A DNA stretch of 35,299 nucleotides from Gammaproteobacteria bacterium (GTDB lineage: Bacteria; Pseudomonadota; Gammaproteobacteria; GCA-2400775). The stretch lies in NCBI GenBank assembly GCA_015492075.1, contig WGFU01000017.1, forward strand, positions 1-35,299. Reading direction: 5' to 3'. Below the pieces are notes generated by a model. It saw only the letters and a program-made list of their open reading frames with translations. It made no database searches and had not been told where the DNA came from. Positions 24,187 to 32,235 of this stretch are shown piece after piece (position 1 is the first letter of the stretch; every line of letters starts with the position of its first letter). The position numbers and the translations under genes are program-made.

Positions 24187-26616
24187 ATGAAAGAAAAATT
24201 GGTCATGGTCGGCAATGGCATGGCGGGTGTGCGTGCCATTGAAGAGCTGTTAAAGGTCGCGCCGGAGCAGTACGACATTACTATATTCGGCAGTGAGCCT
24301 TATGCCAATTATAACCGTATTTTATTGTCACCTGTTTTAACAGGTGAAATGGCACTGGAAGACATCATGCTCAATGATGTTGACTGGTATAAAGACAATG
24401 GTATAGATCTGCACCTCAATAAAAAGGTTGTCGATATTGATCGCCGTGGTCGTGAAGTGATTGACGAAGACGGCCAGCGTATACCATACGATCGCTTGCT
24501 CATTGCTACCGGCTCCAATCCGTTCATCATTCCTGTGCCGGGCCATGAGCTAGAAGGTGTGATTGCCTACCGAGATATAGCCGATGTTAACTACATGCTT
24601 GACAGTGCAAAAAAATATAAAAATGCTGTTGTTATTGGTGGTGGCCTGTTAGGTCTTGAGGCGGCCAATGGCCTGAAAGAACGCGGTATGCAAGTCACGA
24701 TTGTGCACTTGCTCGATACACTTATGGAGCGCCAGCTGGATAAGGCATCAGGTGCCTTACTGCAACGTTCACTGCAAGACCGCGGACTGAACTTTTTAAT
24801 GGGCGTGCAAACCGAGTCAATTATTGGTGACGAGCGCGTTGAAGGTGTGCGTTTTGCGGATGGCAGTGAAATTGAGGCAGATATTGTTGTCATGGCTGTC
24901 GGCATTCGACCCAACATCGAGTTGGCGCAGAAAGTTGGTATACACTGCGAACGCGGCATTATTGTTAACGACACCATGCAAACCTATGATCCGCGTATTT
25001 ATGCCGTGGGCGAGTGTTTGCAGCATCGTGGTGCGACTTATGGCTTGGTGGCACCGTTGTTTGAACAAGCCAAGGTGTGTGCCAACCACTTGGCCCAGCT
25101 TGGTCATGCGCGTTATGAAGGTTCGACAACGTCTACCAAGCTTAAAGTCACTGGTATTGATCTTTTTTCTGCGGGTGATTTTACCGGTGATGAAAGTACT
25201 GAAGATATTGTCTTTCAAGACCCAACCGCAGGCGTTTATAAAAAAGTCGTTTTGAAAGAAAACAAAATACTTGGCGCCGTGCTCTACGGTGATACCGTTG
25301 ACGGTGCCTGGTACTTTGACCTGATGCGTAACGGCACTGATGTCAGTGATTTTAGGGAAAGCCTGTTGTTTGGCCAGGCCCATATTGGCGATGCCGGTCA
25401 TGGTGAGACCAATGCCGCTGCTGCTTTGCCTGACAGCGCCGAGATTTGCGGTTGTAACGGTGTTGTTAAAGGCGACATTGTTAATGCGATCCGCGAAAAG
25501 GGTTTGTTTACGCTGGATGACGTACGCGCCCACACCAAGGCGTCCAGTTCCTGTGGCTCCTGTACCGGTCTGGTCGAGCAAATACTGGCGTCAGTGGTGG
25601 GTGACTACTCTGAAACGCCGAAGAAAAAAGCCATGTGTCAATGCACCGACTTTACTCATGATGAAGTGCGAAAAGCGATTGTTGAAAATGAATTGAAAAC
25701 CATCCCTGATGTGATGGCGAAAATGGCATGGAAGACAGCCAATGGTTGCGCCTCGTGCCGCCCGGCGTTGAATTATTATTTGATTTGTGCCTGGCCCGGT
25801 GAGTGGGATGATTATCAGTCTCGCTTTATCAATGAGCGCGCGCATGCCAATATCCAAAAGGACGGTACTTACTCGGTGGTGCCGCGGATATGGGGTGGGG
25901 TCACCAATCCCGCCGAATTACGCGCCATTGCCGACGTTGCTGATAAATATAATATTCCCACAGTCAAGATCACCGGTGGTCAACGTATCGATCTGTTAGG
26001 AGTAAAGAAAGAAGACCTACCCAAGGTGTGGGGTGATTTGAGCCGCGCTGGTTTTGTTTCCGGCCATGCCTATGCTAAAGGCCTGCGTACAGTGAAGACT
26101 TGTGTCGGTAAGGAGTGGTGTCGCTTTGGTACGCAGGACTCGACCACTATGGGCATCGACCTTGAAAAAATGACCTGGGGTGCCTGGGCACCACATAAGA
26201 TCAAATTGGCTGTGTCGGGTTGTCCACGTAACTGTGCCGAAGCGACGATTAAAGACTTCGGTGTGGTCGCGGTGGATTCTGGTTGGGAGCTGCATGTCGG
26301 TGGCAATGGTGGAATAAAAGTACGTGCGACCGATTTTCTGTGCAAGGTGGTGACAGAAGCGGAAGTGCTGGAATACTGTGCTGCTTTTCTTCAGCTCTAC
26401 CGTGAAGAAGCGCATTATCTTGAACGTACCGCACCGTGGATCGAGCGCGTGGGTTTAAGCCGTGTAAAAGAGCTTGTCGTTGACGATGAAGCTGGCCGCA
26501 AAGCGCTAGCACAGCGCTTTTTAGCGTCGCAAAGGCACATGCAAGATGATCCATGGAAGCAGCGTGCCGAAGGTGCTTGCAAAAATGAATTTGAGCCGCT
26601 TACTGCGATAGCATAG
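24187..26616 (+). CDS. nirB: Assimilatory nitrite reductase [NAD(P)H], large subunit NirB
   Basis: NirB takes electrons from NAD(P)H to reduce nitrite to ammonium at a siroheme in the cytoplasm. In the 809 residues I see, in order: an FAD-binding motif GNGMAGVRAIEEL at residues 8-20; an NAD-binding motif VVIGGGLLGLEAANGL near 150; and two BFD-like [2Fe-2S] modules. The first is CGCNG near 421 with SCGSC near 455; the second is CQC near 485 with CASC near 521. A ferredoxin-like half domain and the siroheme/[4Fe-4S] domain follow, with TCVGKEWC near 637 and the SGCPRNC motif near 677 giving the four cysteine ligands. All are intact. ATG at 24187 follows GGAGAG. It is the first gene of nirB-nirD-nasA, with nirD starting 8 bases after it. 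Confidence 0.96.
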   Translation: MKEKLVMVGNGMAGVRAIEELLKVAPEQYDITIFGSEPYANYNRILLSPVLTGEMALEDIMLNDVDWYKDNGIDLHLNKKVVDIDRRGREVIDEDGQRIPYDRLLIATGSNPFIIPVPGHELEGVIAYRDIADVNYMLDSAKKYKNAVVIGGGLLGLEAANGLKERGMQVTIVHLLDTLMERQLDKASGALLQRSLQDRGLNFLMGVQTESIIGDERVEGVRFADGSEIEADIVVMAVGIRPNIELAQKVGIHCERGIIVNDTMQTYDPRIYAVGECLQHRGATYGLVAPLFEQAKVCANHLAQLGHARYEGSTTSTKLKVTGIDLFSAGDFTGDESTEDIVFQDPTAGVYKKVVLKENKILGAVLYGDTVDGAWYFDLMRNGTDVSDFRESLLFGQAHIGDAGHGETNAAAALPDSAEICGCNGVVKGDIVNAIREKGLFTLDDVRAHTKASSSCGSCTGLVEQILASVVGDYSETPKKKAMCQCTDFTHDEVRKAIVENELKTIPDVMAKMAWKTANGCASCRPALNYYLICAWPGEWDDYQSRFINERAHANIQKDGTYSVVPRIWGGVTNPAELRAIADVADKYNIPTVKITGGQRIDLLGVKKEDLPKVWGDLSRAGFVSGHAYAKGLRTVKTCVGKEWCRFGTQDSTTMGIDLEKMTWGAWAPHKIKLAVSGCPRNCAEATIKDFGVVAVDSGWELHVGGNGGIKVRATDFLCKVVTEAEVLEYCAAFLQLYREEAHYLERTAPWIERVGLSRVKELVVDDEAGRKALAQRFLASQRHMQDDPWKQRAEGACKNEFEPLTAIA

Positions 26617-26624
26617 GTAAAAAA

Positions 26625-26978
26625 ATGTCCTTATTAGAAATTGGAAAATTAGAAGATATCCCTAAATTGGGTTCGCGCGTGGTGCGCACTGCCCAGGGTG
26701 ACATCGCAGTGTTTCGTAACAGTGATGACGAAGTGTTTGCTTTGCTCGATATTTGCCCGCATAAAGCCGGCCCTTTATCACAAGGTATTGTTTGTGAGCA
26801 TACAGTAACCTGCCCACTGCATAACTGGAATATTGATATGCGCAGTGGTGCGGCTTGCGCGCCTGATGAAGGTAAAACAACGGCATATGAAGTGACTTCA
26901 AAGGCAGGCGTATTATTTCTGAAGCTGCCGGATGGTGCCGAGAAAGTAAGTAAGCCGACTCAAACCGTAGGTAGCTAA
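26625..26978 (+). CDS. nirD: Nitrite reductase small subunit NirD (Rieske-type)
   Basis: NirD is the small partner of NirB, needed for nitrite reduction. The 117 residues form a Rieske-like beta domain. The [2Fe-2S] ligand motifs are present: CPHKAGPLSQG (C-x-H) near residue 46 and CPLHNW (C-x-x-H) near residue 65. Many NirD proteins of enteric bacteria have lost these ligands, so this one is of the cluster-binding kind. It starts 8 bases after nirB and ends 8 bases before nasA, in one operon. Confidence 0.93.
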   Translation: MSLLEIGKLEDIPKLGSRVVRTAQGDIAVFRNSDDEVFALLDICPHKAGPLSQGIVCEHTVTCPLHNWNIDMRSGAACAPDEGKTTAYEVTSKAGVLFLKLPDGAEKVSKPTQTVGS

Positions 26979-26986
26979 GCACTACC

Positions 26987-29662
26987 ATGACGCTGGCGCA
27001 AGACTTCGAACGTGAGGTGCGTACTACCTGTCCCTATTGCGGCGTCGGCTGTGGTGTCATCGTTTCGCAAACCGCGGATGGCGTAGCGAGTGTAAAAGGC
27101 GATACAGAACACCCGGCGAACTATGGACGGCTTTGCTCCAAAGGTTCCGCGCTTGCCGATACGGTTGATCTGGATGGTCGTCTGCTGGCGCCAAAAATCG
27201 CCGGGGAGACGGTCAGTTGGGATCTGGCGCTAGATACCGTTGCTAATAAATTCAGGTCCGTCATCGAACAGTACGGCCCCGATGCCGTGGCCTTTTATGT
27301 TTCAGGGCAGCTATTGACCGAAGATTATTACGTTGCCAATAAACTAATGAAAGGCTTTATTGGTAGTGCCAATATCGATACCAATTCACGTTTATGTATG
27401 GCCTCATCGGTGGCGGGGCATCGCCGTGCTTTTGGGATGGATACCGTGCCCGGTTGTTATGAAGACCTCGAGCTGGCAGATTTGATTGTATTGATCGGGT
27501 CGAATACCGCCTGGTGTCACCCGGTGCTCTATCAACGCATCGTAAAGGCAAAAGAAGCACGGCCGGACTTACAAATTATCGTCATTGATCCGCGCAAAAC
27601 GCCGACCTGCGGTATCGCAGATCTGCATCTGCCTGTACGTATCGGTAGTGACGTGATGTTGTTCAATGGTTTGTTGAATTTTTTGCGTCGCGAAGATTAT
27701 CTCAACTTCGAATATCTTGAAAATCACACGGAAGGGTTTAGTGCGGCGATGAATGCTGCGCGTGAGTCGGCCCCTTCAATTACAGCGGTAGCTCAGGCTT
27801 GTGATCTTGATGCTGCTGATGTTGCTAGCTTTTATCAGATGTTTGCTACAACTAGCAAAGTGGTGAGTCTCTATTCACAAGGTGTTAACCAGTCATCTAG
27901 TGGCACGGACAAGGTCAACAGTATTATCAACTGCCATTTGGCGACAGGCCGTATCGGTCATCCCGGCATGGGGCCCTTATCCATTACCGGTCAGCCCAAC
28001 GCTATGGGCGGGCGCGAAGTGGGTGGTTTGGCCAATCAGCTGGCGGCGCATATGAATCTGGAAGACGAGGCGCATCGCGATACCGTCACGCGATTTTGGC
28101 AGATAAATTCAGTGCCTGACCAGCCAGGCCTTAAAGCTGTTGATCTATTTGATGCCATTGACGATGGTAAGGTAAAAGCCGTCTGGATTATGGCAACCAA
28201 CCCTGTCGTCAGTATGCCTGATGCCAACAGGGTAAAACGTGCACTCGGTAAATGTGAGTTAGTGGTGGTATCAGACTGTATTGAGAATACAGACACTACT
28301 GCTTGTGCCGACATATTGCTACCCGCGGCAGGTTGGGCGGAAAAAGATGGAACGGTGACCAATTCAGAGCGGCGTATTACTCGCCAGAGAAAATTTATGC
28401 CCGCTGCGGGTGAGGCCAGGGCCGATTGGTGGATCATCACCGAAGTCGCCAAACGCATGGGTTATGCAACGCATTTCGCTTATCACAGTGCCGCTGACAT
28501 CTTTCGTGAGCATGCCGCTTTATCGGGTTTTGAAAATAATAATGACCGTGACTTCGATATCAGTGCGCTGTCAAATATTGACGATGATGATTACCACAAC
28601 ATGGCGCCCATACAATGGCCAGTAAACGTCGCTTCACCCAGCGGCCAAGCACGTCTATTTGCCAACGGTGATTTCTACACGCCCAGCCGTCGCGCACGTT
28701 TCGTCGCCGTAATGGCAACTGCGCCGACCAACCTGGCCAACGCAGAATATCCTTTAATATTGAATACAGGTCGCCTGCGCGATCAGTGGCATACCATGAC
28801 ACGTACGGGTAAATCAGTACGCTTGTTTAGTCATCAGTCAGAGCCTTTTTGCGAGATCAACCCAGATGATGCTGAGGACTACGCCGTAGCCGATGGTGGC
28901 ATTGTCAGGGTGAAAAGTCAGTGGGGTGAGATGCTGGCGCGGGTAGTGGTTACTGAAAGTCAACCGCGTGGCTCTGTATTTGTGCCCATTCATTGGAACG
29001 AGCAGTTTGCCAGCAATGCCAGAGTCGGTGTCCTGGTCAATCCCGCTGTCGACCCGATTTCAGGTCAGCCAGAATTAAAACATACACCGGTAGCCGTGTC
29101 TCCGTACACTGCACTTTGGCATGGTTTTATCTTAAGCAGAAAAGAAATACACCAGGCAGGGAATCTGGACTACCTGGTGCGCATTCCGGAAAAACATTGC
29201 TACCGCTATGAGCTATGCGGTAACGACATCATCGCCGATTGGCATGCCTGTTCTAGGGCGATGTTACAAGAGAACGAAGCAGCCGACTGGCTTGATTATT
29301 CTGACCAGGCACATGGATGGTATCGCAGCGCATGTGTCAAAAACGGGCGCCTACAGTCTTGTTTGTATATTGCACCAATGAAATCATTGCCTGCGCGAGA
29401 CTGGTTAATTGAATTATTTGCCAAAGCCCAGCTTGATGATAGCGAACGTATGTCACTGCTTGCCGGTAAGCCTGGCACACCACGTAAAGATGTCGGCCGC
29501 ACGGTTTGCGCCTGTCTTGATGTCGGTGAAAAAACCATTATAGAGGCGATTACCGAAGACGGTATCGATAGCATAAAAGGTCTCGGTGAAAAATTGAAAG
29601 CAGGTACAAATTGCGGTTCTTGTATTCCGGAACTTGGTGCTCTAATTAATAAATATTCGTGA
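26987..29662 (+). CDS. nasA: Assimilatory nitrate reductase catalytic subunit NasA
   Basis: NasA reduces nitrate to nitrite in the cytoplasm with a bis-MGD molybdenum cofactor. The 891 residues have an N-terminal [4Fe-4S] motif with Cys15, Cys18, Cys22 and Cys50 (TCPYCGVGC and LCSKG), the molybdopterin oxidoreductase domain (SRLCMASSVAGHRRAFG near residue 135), and the dinucleotide-binding C-terminal beta domain (LILNTGRLRDQWHTMTRTGK near 590). There is also an extra BFD-like [2Fe-2S] module at the end (VCACLDVGE near 840, NCGSC near 875), as in Klebsiella NasA. The absence of a Tat signal fits the assimilatory enzyme. It is third in the operon after nirB and nirD. An insertion sequence begins 21 bases after its stop, so the native operon end is disrupted. 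Confidence 0.95.
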   Translation: MTLAQDFEREVRTTCPYCGVGCGVIVSQTADGVASVKGDTEHPANYGRLCSKGSALADTVDLDGRLLAPKIAGETVSWDLALDTVANKFRSVIEQYGPDAVAFYVSGQLLTEDYYVANKLMKGFIGSANIDTNSRLCMASSVAGHRRAFGMDTVPGCYEDLELADLIVLIGSNTAWCHPVLYQRIVKAKEARPDLQIIVIDPRKTPTCGIADLHLPVRIGSDVMLFNGLLNFLRREDYLNFEYLENHTEGFSAAMNAARESAPSITAVAQACDLDAADVASFYQMFATTSKVVSLYSQGVNQSSSGTDKVNSIINCHLATGRIGHPGMGPLSITGQPNAMGGREVGGLANQLAAHMNLEDEAHRDTVTRFWQINSVPDQPGLKAVDLFDAIDDGKVKAVWIMATNPVVSMPDANRVKRALGKCELVVVSDCIENTDTTACADILLPAAGWAEKDGTVTNSERRITRQRKFMPAAGEARADWWIITEVAKRMGYATHFAYHSAADIFREHAALSGFENNNDRDFDISALSNIDDDDYHNMAPIQWPVNVASPSGQARLFANGDFYTPSRRARFVAVMATAPTNLANAEYPLILNTGRLRDQWHTMTRTGKSVRLFSHQSEPFCEINPDDAEDYAVADGGIVRVKSQWGEMLARVVVTESQPRGSVFVPIHWNEQFASNARVGVLVNPAVDPISGQPELKHTPVAVSPYTALWHGFILSRKEIHQAGNLDYLVRIPEKHCYRYELCGNDIIADWHACSRAMLQENEAADWLDYSDQAHGWYRSACVKNGRLQSCLYIAPMKSLPARDWLIELFAKAQLDDSERMSLLAGKPGTPRKDVGRTVCACLDVGEKTIIEAITEDGIDSIKGLGEKLKAGTNCGSCIPELGALINKYS

Positions 29663-29683
29663 CCTTGCTAAGGAAGCTCTTAC

Positions 29684-29696
29684 ATGGACACCGCCC
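29684..29696 (+). repeat. IS1111-type inverted repeat, end downstream of transposase
   Basis: ATGGACACCGCCC is the exact reverse complement of 31042-31054. It lies 21 bases after the nasA stop codon. Confidence 0.9.
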
Positions 29697-29943
29697 GTAT
29701 GCCAAGAGAATTCTGAGAAAGAGGATCGATTGCAGTCTTACATCCGGCCTGTTGATGGAGTTTATGCTCCTGGCCTCTATGGTATTCGCCGACGGGGCCC
29801 TATCTGATTAGCGAGGTTTGCACCTCAAGAGATTCCCCGGGTTTGACCCGCCGCGGTTCGACCTGTTTTCCCATGCCTCACTTGTGCAATCGTTGAGTGA
29901 CCTCCGTTACTCGTTAATCGGTTATTTGTTTCGGTACATCCAT
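29697..29943 (-). ncRNA. Possible bridge/seek RNA region of the IS1111-type element
   Basis: The 247 bases between the transposase stop and the inverted repeat carry no gene. IS1111-group elements keep their guide (bridge, or seek) RNA in the long non-coding end downstream of the transposase, which is the layout here. Hairpins consistent with a structured RNA are GGCC-7-GGAG-6-CTCC-1-GGCC (29746-29775), GAGGT-TTGC-ACCTC (29813-29826) and CGGGT-TTG-ACCCG (29838-29850). The exact RNA ends and guide loops are not determined, and the element may have decayed. Confidence 0.3.
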
Positions 29944-30972
29944 TTAAGCAGGACGTGCCGGACAATACGTTTCGTCTCTTGCCAACACAACCCAGGCAGT
30001 TCGAGCCATTTTATTGGCCAATGCGACGGCCGCCTCATTCACGTGACAGCGCTGTAGCAATTGCTCCACCCAGGCATTACCGCCTGGCCTGCCGGCCTTC
30101 ATACGGCGCCGAATATGATGGATCACCGCTCTGGCGCCATGGACCAGCAAACAGCGCAGATAACCATCACCCCGCTTGCTGATGCCCAATAACCGGTCCT
30201 TGCCACCCGAAGCGGGGCACTAGCCCAAGATAAGCGGCCAGTTGTCGGCCATTACGGAAGTCCTGGCCTTCACCCACCGTGGCCGCCAGGGCAGTCGCAG
30301 TCAATACGCCAATGCCCGGGATACTGGCCAGTCGCTGACTGACCGCGCTACTGGCATGCCAAGCTTTTAACTGCTGCTCACATCGGGCAATCCGCTCCAT
30401 CAACTGATCATGCTCGGCCTTGAGTTCCGCCAGCAGATGCCGAGCCAGCATCGGCAGTTCATTATCTGCATCTTCCAGGAGTTCCGGAAAAGATCGCGAG
30501 ATGACCTTGACCCCTTGTGGCACGACGATGCCATACTCTGAGAGGATTCCACGAATGTGGTTACTCAGCGCAACACGTTGGCGTACCAATAACTGGCGTC
30601 CATGATGCAGGTGCAAGACGCACTGTTGCTCTGGCATCTTTGGCTGGACAAACCGCATGCTCGGCCGCTGTACCGCCTCACAAATGGCTTCTGCATCGTT
30701 ACGGTCGTTCGTGTTTGACTTTAGATACGGTTTGACAAAGACCGATGCCATCATGCGGACGGTATGCCCCAACCGGGTCAATTCCCGCGACCAGTAGTGC
30801 GCACCGCCGCAGGCTTCCATACCAATCAAACACGGTTCCAGCTTGGTAAATATCTACACATTTCAGATCGCCTGAGTTGTTTATGCACCACCACCTCGCC
30901 CTCTGCATCAGTCCCGTGTACTTGAAACACATTCTTTGCCAAATCTAATCCAACCACGCTAAGCTTGTTCAT
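29944..30972 (-). pseudogene. IS110/IS1111 transposase, broken by two frameshifts
   Basis: Three pieces in different frames together give about 349 residues, the normal length. Piece 1 (30972 to 30826) starts MNKLSVVGLDLAKNVFQVHG, with the first catalytic Asp, and runs into TGA. The correct frame resumes as IFTKLEPCLIGMEACGG, placing the first shift near 30865. Piece 2 (to about 30210) holds the catalytic Glu (GMEACGG), the NDRNDAEAI Asp residues, the coiled-coil, and the helix-hairpin SIPGIGVLTATALAATVGEG typical of Transposase_20. A second shift near 30200-30215 follows GLVPR. Piece 3 (30200 to 29944) resumes as GGKDRLLGISKRGDGYLR and ends PARPA. It is probably inactive. Programmed frameshifting is unlikely at two places without slippery sites. 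Confidence 0.88.
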
Positions 30973-31041
30973 GGGTGCCGTCCTCTCTGTTTTAGTTGAA
31001 AATCACATCTCAACTATGGCACTTTGAGGCCGGTTAAGGGA

Positions 31042-31054
31042 GGGCGGTGTCCAT
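31042..31054 (-). repeat. IS1111-type inverted repeat, end upstream of transposase
   Basis: GGGCGGTGTCCAT is the exact reverse complement of 29684-29696. It lies about 70 bases before the transposase start. Confidence 0.9.
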
Positions 31055-31060
31055 TCCATC

Positions 31061-31202
31061 TGATTCATTCATCTATGAATGATCAGAGCACGAAAAAGAT
31101 AAAATGCGATGCTATCTTTTTCTTAATTTCAATGGCTTGCAAGCCATAAAAAATGGCAGCATATCCCAGTGCTGCGGAAACTCTGAATAAATGAGAGTTT
31201 CC
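31061..31202. repeat. Cluster of five consecutive inverted repeats
   Basis: Within 142 non-coding bases I see five separate inverted repeats. They are TCATTCAT-CT-ATGAATGA (31065-31082, extendable with one bulge), AAAAAGATA-11-TATCTTTTT (31093-31121), the spacer-free ATGGCTTG/CAAGCCAT (31132-31147), GCAGC-10-GCTGC (31156-31175), and GGAAACTCT-9-AGAGTTTCC (31176-31202). The second has the A-tract/T-tract layout of a two-way terminator. The group lies directly beside the dead IS1111-type element. It may be the old nasA terminator region, a structured RNA, or the palindromic target that attracted the IS. Confidence 0.7.
31093..31121. terminator. nasA: Terminator-like hairpin, possibly original end of nirB-nirD-nasA
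   Basis: The arms AAAAAGATA and TATCTTTTT are perfect, with a run of As before and Ts after, usable in both directions. Without the 1.37-kb IS it would lie about 60 bases downstream of nasA, a natural terminator position. The stem is A/T-rich, so strength is uncertain. Confidence 0.4.
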
Positions 31203-31352
31203 TTAATAGCGCTTGAGTAGTTGAGGGGTATTTAGTTTTATCTGTGTGCCAACGGCTTATACTGTCAATAACGCTTAAGAGGCGAGTAACGATAGACGGA
31301 ACTGTCGGATGCAGCCTTTTTTATTATTTCATTGGTATAGGAATTGACTACA
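31203..31352 (+). promoter_or_regulatory. Upstream region of small membrane protein, with a weak promoter
   Basis: TATACT at 31258-31263 could be a -10 box, with only a poor -35 (TTTTAT at 31236-31241) sixteen bases upstream. Transcription would begin near 31270. I see no other feature here. Confidence 0.3.
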
Positions 31353-31706
31353 ATGAGTACATCGATAAAGGCGTTGCTATTGTCTGCATTGGTATTTCCT
31401 GGGGCGGGCCATATTTTCTTAAAGAAATACCTTATTGCTGCTGCATTGGCTGGCAGCGCATTGATCGCACTCTATTCCATTGTGTCTAAGGCGGTCGAGA
31501 TGGCTAATGAAATATTTTTGAAAATTCAAGGCGGTGAAGTTTCACCTGATGTGGCAGCCATCTCAGAACTTGTCACGCAGCAGACTATGTCAGTCGATGG
31601 GCAGTCAATGAATATTGCTGCTACTGTCTTAATTGTTGCCTGGCTGATAGGTATTGTTGATGCTTATCGGCTTGGACGTATACAAGATCGCCTAACGACG
31701 AAGTAA
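31353..31706 (+). CDS. Small two-helix membrane protein of unknown function
   Basis: I do not recognise a named family. The protein has 117 residues if it starts at the ATG at 31353, with AGGA upstream at 31339-31342; a TTG at 31344 is less likely because it would leave almost no gap to that site. A hydrophobic stretch at about residues 6-42 contains FPGAGHIFLKKYLIAAALAG, resembling the short glycine-rich turns of TM2-like or DUF-type inner-membrane proteins. A second helix lies near 88-108 (IAATVLIVAWLIGIVDAYRLG). Between them is a soluble loop of about 45 residues. It ends 4 bases before the HIT-domain gene, so the two are probably one operon, but no functional link is known to me. Confidence 0.75.
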   Translation: MSTSIKALLLSALVFPGAGHIFLKKYLIAAALAGSALIALYSIVSKAVEMANEIFLKIQGGEVSPDVAAISELVTQQTMSVDGQSMNIAATVLIVAWLIGIVDAYRLGRIQDRLTTK

Positions 31707-31710
31707 TGGT

Positions 31711-32136
31711 ATGGACAGTTTTGAACTAGATGCCAGGCTGGCACGCGATTGCTTGGTATTAGGTGAAATGGACATGAGTCTTGTCTTGCTGATGAACAAC
31801 TCATTGCTGCCATGGTTTATTTTAGTGCCTAAAACGACTGAAACCGAAATGATTGATTTGCCACGGTCAGAGCAAGTGCGCGTATTAGAAGAAATTAATC
31901 TATTGTCCGCTTTCGTAAAAAATCATTTCGCTGTCTCTAAGCTCAATATTGCCACAATAGGTAATATTGTGAAGCAGCTGCATATCCATATTGTCGGCCG
32001 CACGCCCAATGACTGCTGTTGGCCCAACGTGGTATGGGGGACAACACAGCGTGAAAACTATTCACCAGAGCGGGTAGAAGAAATAAGGTTGGCCCTTAAA
32101 AGGTGTTTGGCTGATAAGTTCACCTGCAAAAAATAA
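31711..32136 (+). CDS. HIT (histidine triad) domain protein with modified triad
   Basis: HIT proteins are nucleotide hydrolases or transferases acting on nucleoside phosphoramidates or dinucleotides. The 141-residue protein has the fold's N-terminal part (LARDCLVLGEMDMSLVLLMN), the strand LPWFILVPKT, and the C-terminal motif VKQLHIHIVGR. The canonical triad is H-x-H-x-H. Here the first His is Gln (QLHIHIV), while the two catalytic-region His residues remain, a pattern I recall for a proteobacterial subfamily that also shares DCCWPNVVWG. Activity and substrate are unknown. It follows the small membrane protein by 4 bases. About 100 non-coding bases follow before the convergent xseA, where I see no clear terminator. 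Confidence 0.88.
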   Translation: MDSFELDARLARDCLVLGEMDMSLVLLMNNSLLPWFILVPKTTETEMIDLPRSEQVRVLEEINLLSAFVKNHFAVSKLNIATIGNIVKQLHIHIVGRTPNDCCWPNVVWGTTQRENYSPERVEEIRLALKRCLADKFTCKK

Positions 32137-32235
32137 TCACTTTGTACGTAATGTGAAAAAACGCCTTAATTTGAAGTACTTATATTGTTAGTGAGAATTA
32201 TCTAATTCAATTAGGCTAAGCCGTAATAGGCATTA

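Larger units (their letters stand above)
29684..31054 (-). mobile_element. Decayed IS110-family element, IS1111 type
   Basis: The 1371-base element is bounded by 13-base perfect inverted repeats, ATGGACACCGCCC at 29684-29696 and its reverse complement at 31042-31054. IS1111-type elements carry such subterminal repeats and make no target duplication, so the true ends may lie a few bases outside; I see no flanking duplication. Inside is one DEDD transposase gene on the minus strand broken by two frameshifts, with about 250 non-coding bases after it and about 70 before it. It inserted just after nasA. I infer that it cannot move by itself. Confidence 0.85.

Noticed and set aside
23807-24242. Small open frames in the narK-nirB gap
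   Set aside because: They lack ribosome binding sites and cover the palindromes and promoters, so non-coding control DNA is the better reading.
24591-25581. Long minus-strand open frames inside nirB
   Set aside because: They are antisense to a fully conserved NirB sequence and resemble no protein I know.
29818-30057. Plus-strand open frames inside the IS element
   Set aside because: They run antisense to the transposase remnant and the putative RNA region; no protein family is recognisable.
31061-31202. Integron attC or CRISPR array
   Set aside because: The dyads differ from each other, lack the attC core GTTRRRY pattern, and there are no regular spacers.
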